Shown here in pieces: positions 5,110 to 6,406 of a stretch of DNA of 6,406 nucleotides. The stretch is from assembly GCA_023390875.1 (NCBI GenBank), contig JAEWCA010000080.1, positions 1 to 6,406 on the forward strand, read 5' to 3'. The notes beneath the pieces are model-generated. The model was not told the DNA's origin and searched no databases. It saw only the letters and a list, made by a program, of their open reading frames with translations. This stretch comes from Actinomycetes bacterium (GTDB lineage: Bacteria; Actinomycetota; Actinomycetes; Actinomycetales; Cellulomonadaceae). The position numbers and the translations under genes were made by a program. Within the stretch, counting starts at the first letter, position 1. Each line of letters starts with the position of its first letter.

Positions 5110-5280
5110 TCAGGGCACGCGGTACGGGTGGCTCGGCAGGTCGGTCGCGAGGTCCGACCAGTCGTTGCGGGAGCGCGGGCCACCGCGCTGGCCGAGGCCG
5201 TCCCGGCGGACGGCGACGACGAGACGGGCGACCCACCAGGCCGCGAGGACAAGGCCGAGAACGATCCAGAACGTCGTCAT
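5110..5280 (-). CDS. Small single-span membrane protein, 56 aa, unknown function
   Basis: This complete 56-codon gene starts at ATG 5280 and ends at TGA 5112-5110. The N-terminal half (TFWIVLGLVLAAWWVARLVVAV, residues 3-24) is a clear transmembrane helix. It is followed by a positively charged stop (VRRDGLGQRGGPRSR), so the C-terminus is probably cytoplasmic. The tail is RNDWSDLATDLPSHPYRVP. Third codon positions are almost all G or C, as in the neighbouring genes, which supports real coding. The ribosome site is poor: AGGTGA lies about 12 bases upstream. I do not recognise a family. It diverges from the GlxA-type regulator and shares its intergenic region, so regulation by that protein is plausible. 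Its size is below the length that many gene callers report. Confidence 0.7.
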   Translation of the reverse strand: MTTFWIVLGLVLAAWWVARLVVAVRRDGLGQRGGPRSRNDWSDLATDLPSHPYRVP

Positions 5281-5352
5281 GGCAGAAAGTCTTCACCTGA
5301 GGAGAATCTGCCACGAGTGGCAGAACTGACGATGACCGTTGATCTTCTGCCA
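5280..5352. promoter_or_regulatory. Four TGGCAGA half-sites, candidate operator of the GlxA-type regulator
   Basis: TGGCAGAA at 5280-5287 and its exact inverse TTCTGCCA at 5345-5352 flank an 18-bp palindrome at 5307-5324 (TCTGCCAC-GA-GTGGCAGA). All four half-sites share TGGCAGA. AdpA, a regulator of the same DJ-1/AraC family, binds sites with a TGGC core, so this is a credible binding region for the adjacent regulator. One half-site lies inside the -35/-10 spacer of that gene, and another covers the start codon of the divergent small gene. Confidence 0.65.
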
Positions 5353-5367
5353 AAGCGGCCGGATACT
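5339..5367 (+). promoter_or_regulatory. Promoter of the GlxA-type regulator, predicted leaderless
   Basis: TTGATC (5339-5344) and GATACT (5362-5367) have an ideal 17-base spacer and match the sigma-70-type consensus at four of six positions each. Counting from the -10 box puts +1 at about 5374, the A of the ATG. This implies a leaderless transcript and excludes the upstream in-frame ATG 5332 for it. Confidence 0.6.
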
Positions 5368-5373
5368 GACGGC

Positions 5374-6333
5374 ATGCTCCGCTCCGTCGCCGCCATCGCC
5401 CTGCCCCACACCGCGCCGTTCGAGCTCGGCGTCCTGTGCGAGGTGTTCGGCATCGACCGCTCCGACACCGGCGGCCCGTCCTTCGACTTCACGGTCTGCG
5501 GCGTCGAGCCCGGCGTCGTCAGCACCAAGACGGGGTTCTCGCTGGTCGTCGAGCACGGCCTGGAGGCGACCGAGGGCGTCGACCTCGTCGCGATGCCCGC
5601 CTACGGCGACACCGGGCCGGTCCCGGAGGCGGTCCTCGACGTCCTGCGAGCCGCGCACGCCCGCGGGGCCTGGGTGCTGAGCATCTGCTCCGGGTCGTTC
5701 GCGCTCGGCGAGGCGGGCCTGCTCGACGGCCGCCGGTGCACGACCCACTGGATGCACACCGACGCGATGGCACGTCGCTTCCCCGCCGCCCAGGTCGACC
5801 CCGCGGTCCTCTACGTCGAGGACAACCGCATCATCACGAGCGCGGGCACCGCCGCCGGCATCGACGCGTGCCTGCACCTGGTCCGCCGCGAGCTCGGTGC
5901 CGCCGCCGCGTCGGCCGTCGCCCGCCGCATGGTCGTCCCGCCGCACCGCGACGGCGGCCAGGCCCAGTACGTCGACACGCCGCTGCCGTGCGACGCCGAC
6001 ACGCTCGCACCGCTGCTCGCCTGGATGGTCGAGCACCTCGACGAGGACCTGTCCGTCCCGGACCTCGCGGCGCGCGTGCTCGTCTCCGAGCGCACGTTCG
6101 CCCGCCGGTTCCGCGCCGAGACGGGCACCACGCCCGCCGCGTGGATCACCCGGCAGCGCCTCGTGCGCGCCCAGGAGCTGCTCGAGCAGAGCGACGCCGG
6201 GATCGAGGAGGTCGCCCGGCTGTGCGGCTTCGGGACGGCCGCCGTGCTGCGCCACCACTTCGCGCGCACGCTCGGCACCAGCCCGCAGGCCTACCGCCGT
6301 ACGTTCGCGCCCGCCCCGGTGCCCGTCGGCTGA
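5374..6333 (+). CDS. GlxA-family transcriptional regulator (DJ-1/PfpI domain plus AraC-type HTH)
   Basis: This is a 319-residue regulator. The N-terminal DJ-1/PfpI-like domain (about 1-185) contains PFELGVLCEVFGID (15-28), a VDLVAMPAYGD segment (69-79), the elbow VLSICSGSFALGEAGLLDGR with Cys105 (101-120), and THWMHTD (124-130). The domain normally senses a ligand and is not a protease. The C-terminal AraC/XylS DNA-binding domain (about 212-312) has two HTH motifs: LSVPDLAARVLVSERTFARRF (226-246) and GIEEVARLCGFGTAAVLRHHF (276-296), ending in TLGTSPQAYRRTF. The length is typical of the GlxA/AdpA group. ATG 5374 is chosen because family N-termini start at MLRSVAAIALPH-type sequence and because the promoter's predicted +1 falls on it. 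ATG 5332, or GTG 5317 with GAGGAG 12 bases upstream, would add 14 or 19 residues. It probably autoregulates through the TGGCAGA sites. Confidence 0.92.
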   Translation: MLRSVAAIALPHTAPFELGVLCEVFGIDRSDTGGPSFDFTVCGVEPGVVSTKTGFSLVVEHGLEATEGVDLVAMPAYGDTGPVPEAVLDVLRAAHARGAWVLSICSGSFALGEAGLLDGRRCTTHWMHTDAMARRFPAAQVDPAVLYVEDNRIITSAGTAAGIDACLHLVRRELGAAAASAVARRMVVPPHRDGGQAQYVDTPLPCDADTLAPLLAWMVEHLDEDLSVPDLAARVLVSERTFARRFRAETGTTPAAWITRQRLVRAQELLEQSDAGIEEVARLCGFGTAAVLRHHFARTLGTSPQAYRRTFAPAPVPVG

Positions 6334-6344
6334 GGACGGCCGCG

Positions 6345-6371
6345 CCCGCCGTCGGCTCCGGGAACGGCGGG
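6345..6371 (+). terminator. Hairpin after the GlxA-type regulator
   Basis: CCCGCCGT (6345-6352) and ACGGCGGG (6364-6371) form a perfect 8-bp stem with an 11-base loop, 11 bases after the stop codon. It is a plausible factor-independent terminator, although the sequence following it is compromised at the window edge. Confidence 0.55.
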
Positions 6372-6384
6372 GGCCCGCCCCCCC

Positions 6385-6406
6385 GGGGGGGGGGGGGGGG
6401 GGGGGG
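6385..6406. other. Run of 22 G at the window edge, probable artefact
   Basis: The window ends in 22 consecutive G, preceded by a run of seven C (6378-6384). Long G runs at contig ends are typical of two-colour Illumina chemistry, where absence of signal is called as G, or of polymerase drop-out at a strong hairpin. These bases should not be treated as genuine genome sequence. Confidence 0.8.

Noticed and set aside
4370..5329. A 319-codon rightward open frame opposite the SGNH gene
   Set aside because: It is an antisense shadow with biased composition and no recognisable motif; the opposite strand has clear SGNH framework motifs.
4937..5353. N-terminal extension of the SGNH-fold protein to 338 residues
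   Set aside because: The extra part is Arg/Pro-rich without domain character. It overlaps the 56-codon gene in another frame and precedes a good ribosome site at GTG 4936.
5293..6258. A 321-codon leftward open frame opposite the GlxA-type regulator
   Set aside because: It is a shadow frame of Arg/Gly/Ala/Val-rich composition; the plus strand encodes both expected domains without interruption.

Overview
The window is very GC-rich, with G/C-ending codons throughout. It carries a SigR/RsrA thiol-stress pair, the actinobacterial ribosomal peptide bL37, a solitary PilT-type ATPase and a DUF4097/PadR pair. Together these point to an actinobacterium, probably of the Cellulomonadaceae/Micrococcales type (genus inferred, not proven). 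It looks like ordinary chromosome: I see no tRNA, rRNA, CRISPR array, insertion sequence or prophage. The right edge ends in a run of 22 G that looks like a sequencing or assembly artefact.

Left part (1-1393). The 5' part of a DoxX-family membrane protein runs leftward out of the window. Divergent from it is the sigR-rsrA operon (ATGA overlap), encoding a group 4 sigma factor and its zinc-binding, redox-sensing anti-sigma factor. The region between doxX and sigR holds a GGGAAT-N18-GTT promoter, the recognition sequence of SigR itself, so sigR is very probably autoregulated. The predicted start of that transcript falls on an in-frame ATG that would give a SigR with 49 extra N-terminal residues. 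The operon ends in a strong hairpin facing the 24-codon bL37 gene.

Middle (1425-4331). bL37 and pilT diverge from a 108-base gap. PilT is a complete type IV pilus retraction-type ATPase and ends in a strong hairpin. Next comes a DUF4097 beta-repeat protein translationally coupled to a PadR-family repressor. Their promoter region carries three copies of a palindrome close to CGCGATATATCGCG, one of them over the -10 box. This is a likely PadR autoregulatory operator array.

Right part (4337-6406). Two leftward genes encode an SGNH/GDSL-fold protein in which three of the four family catalytic positions appear to be lost, and a 56-residue single-span membrane protein. Divergent from these is a GlxA-type regulator (DJ-1/PfpI domain plus AraC-type HTH). 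The gap between the small membrane protein and the regulator has four TGGCAGA half-sites, including an 18-bp palindrome. The regulator has a well-formed promoter whose predicted start coincides with its ATG, suggesting a leaderless mRNA.

The recurring theme is three regulators (SigR/RsrA, PadR, GlxA-type), each with a recognisable candidate autoregulatory element in its own upstream region. No entirely new multi-gene system is evident. The most unusual items are the degenerate SGNH protein, the PadR-associated triple operator and the four-half-site GlxA-type operator.
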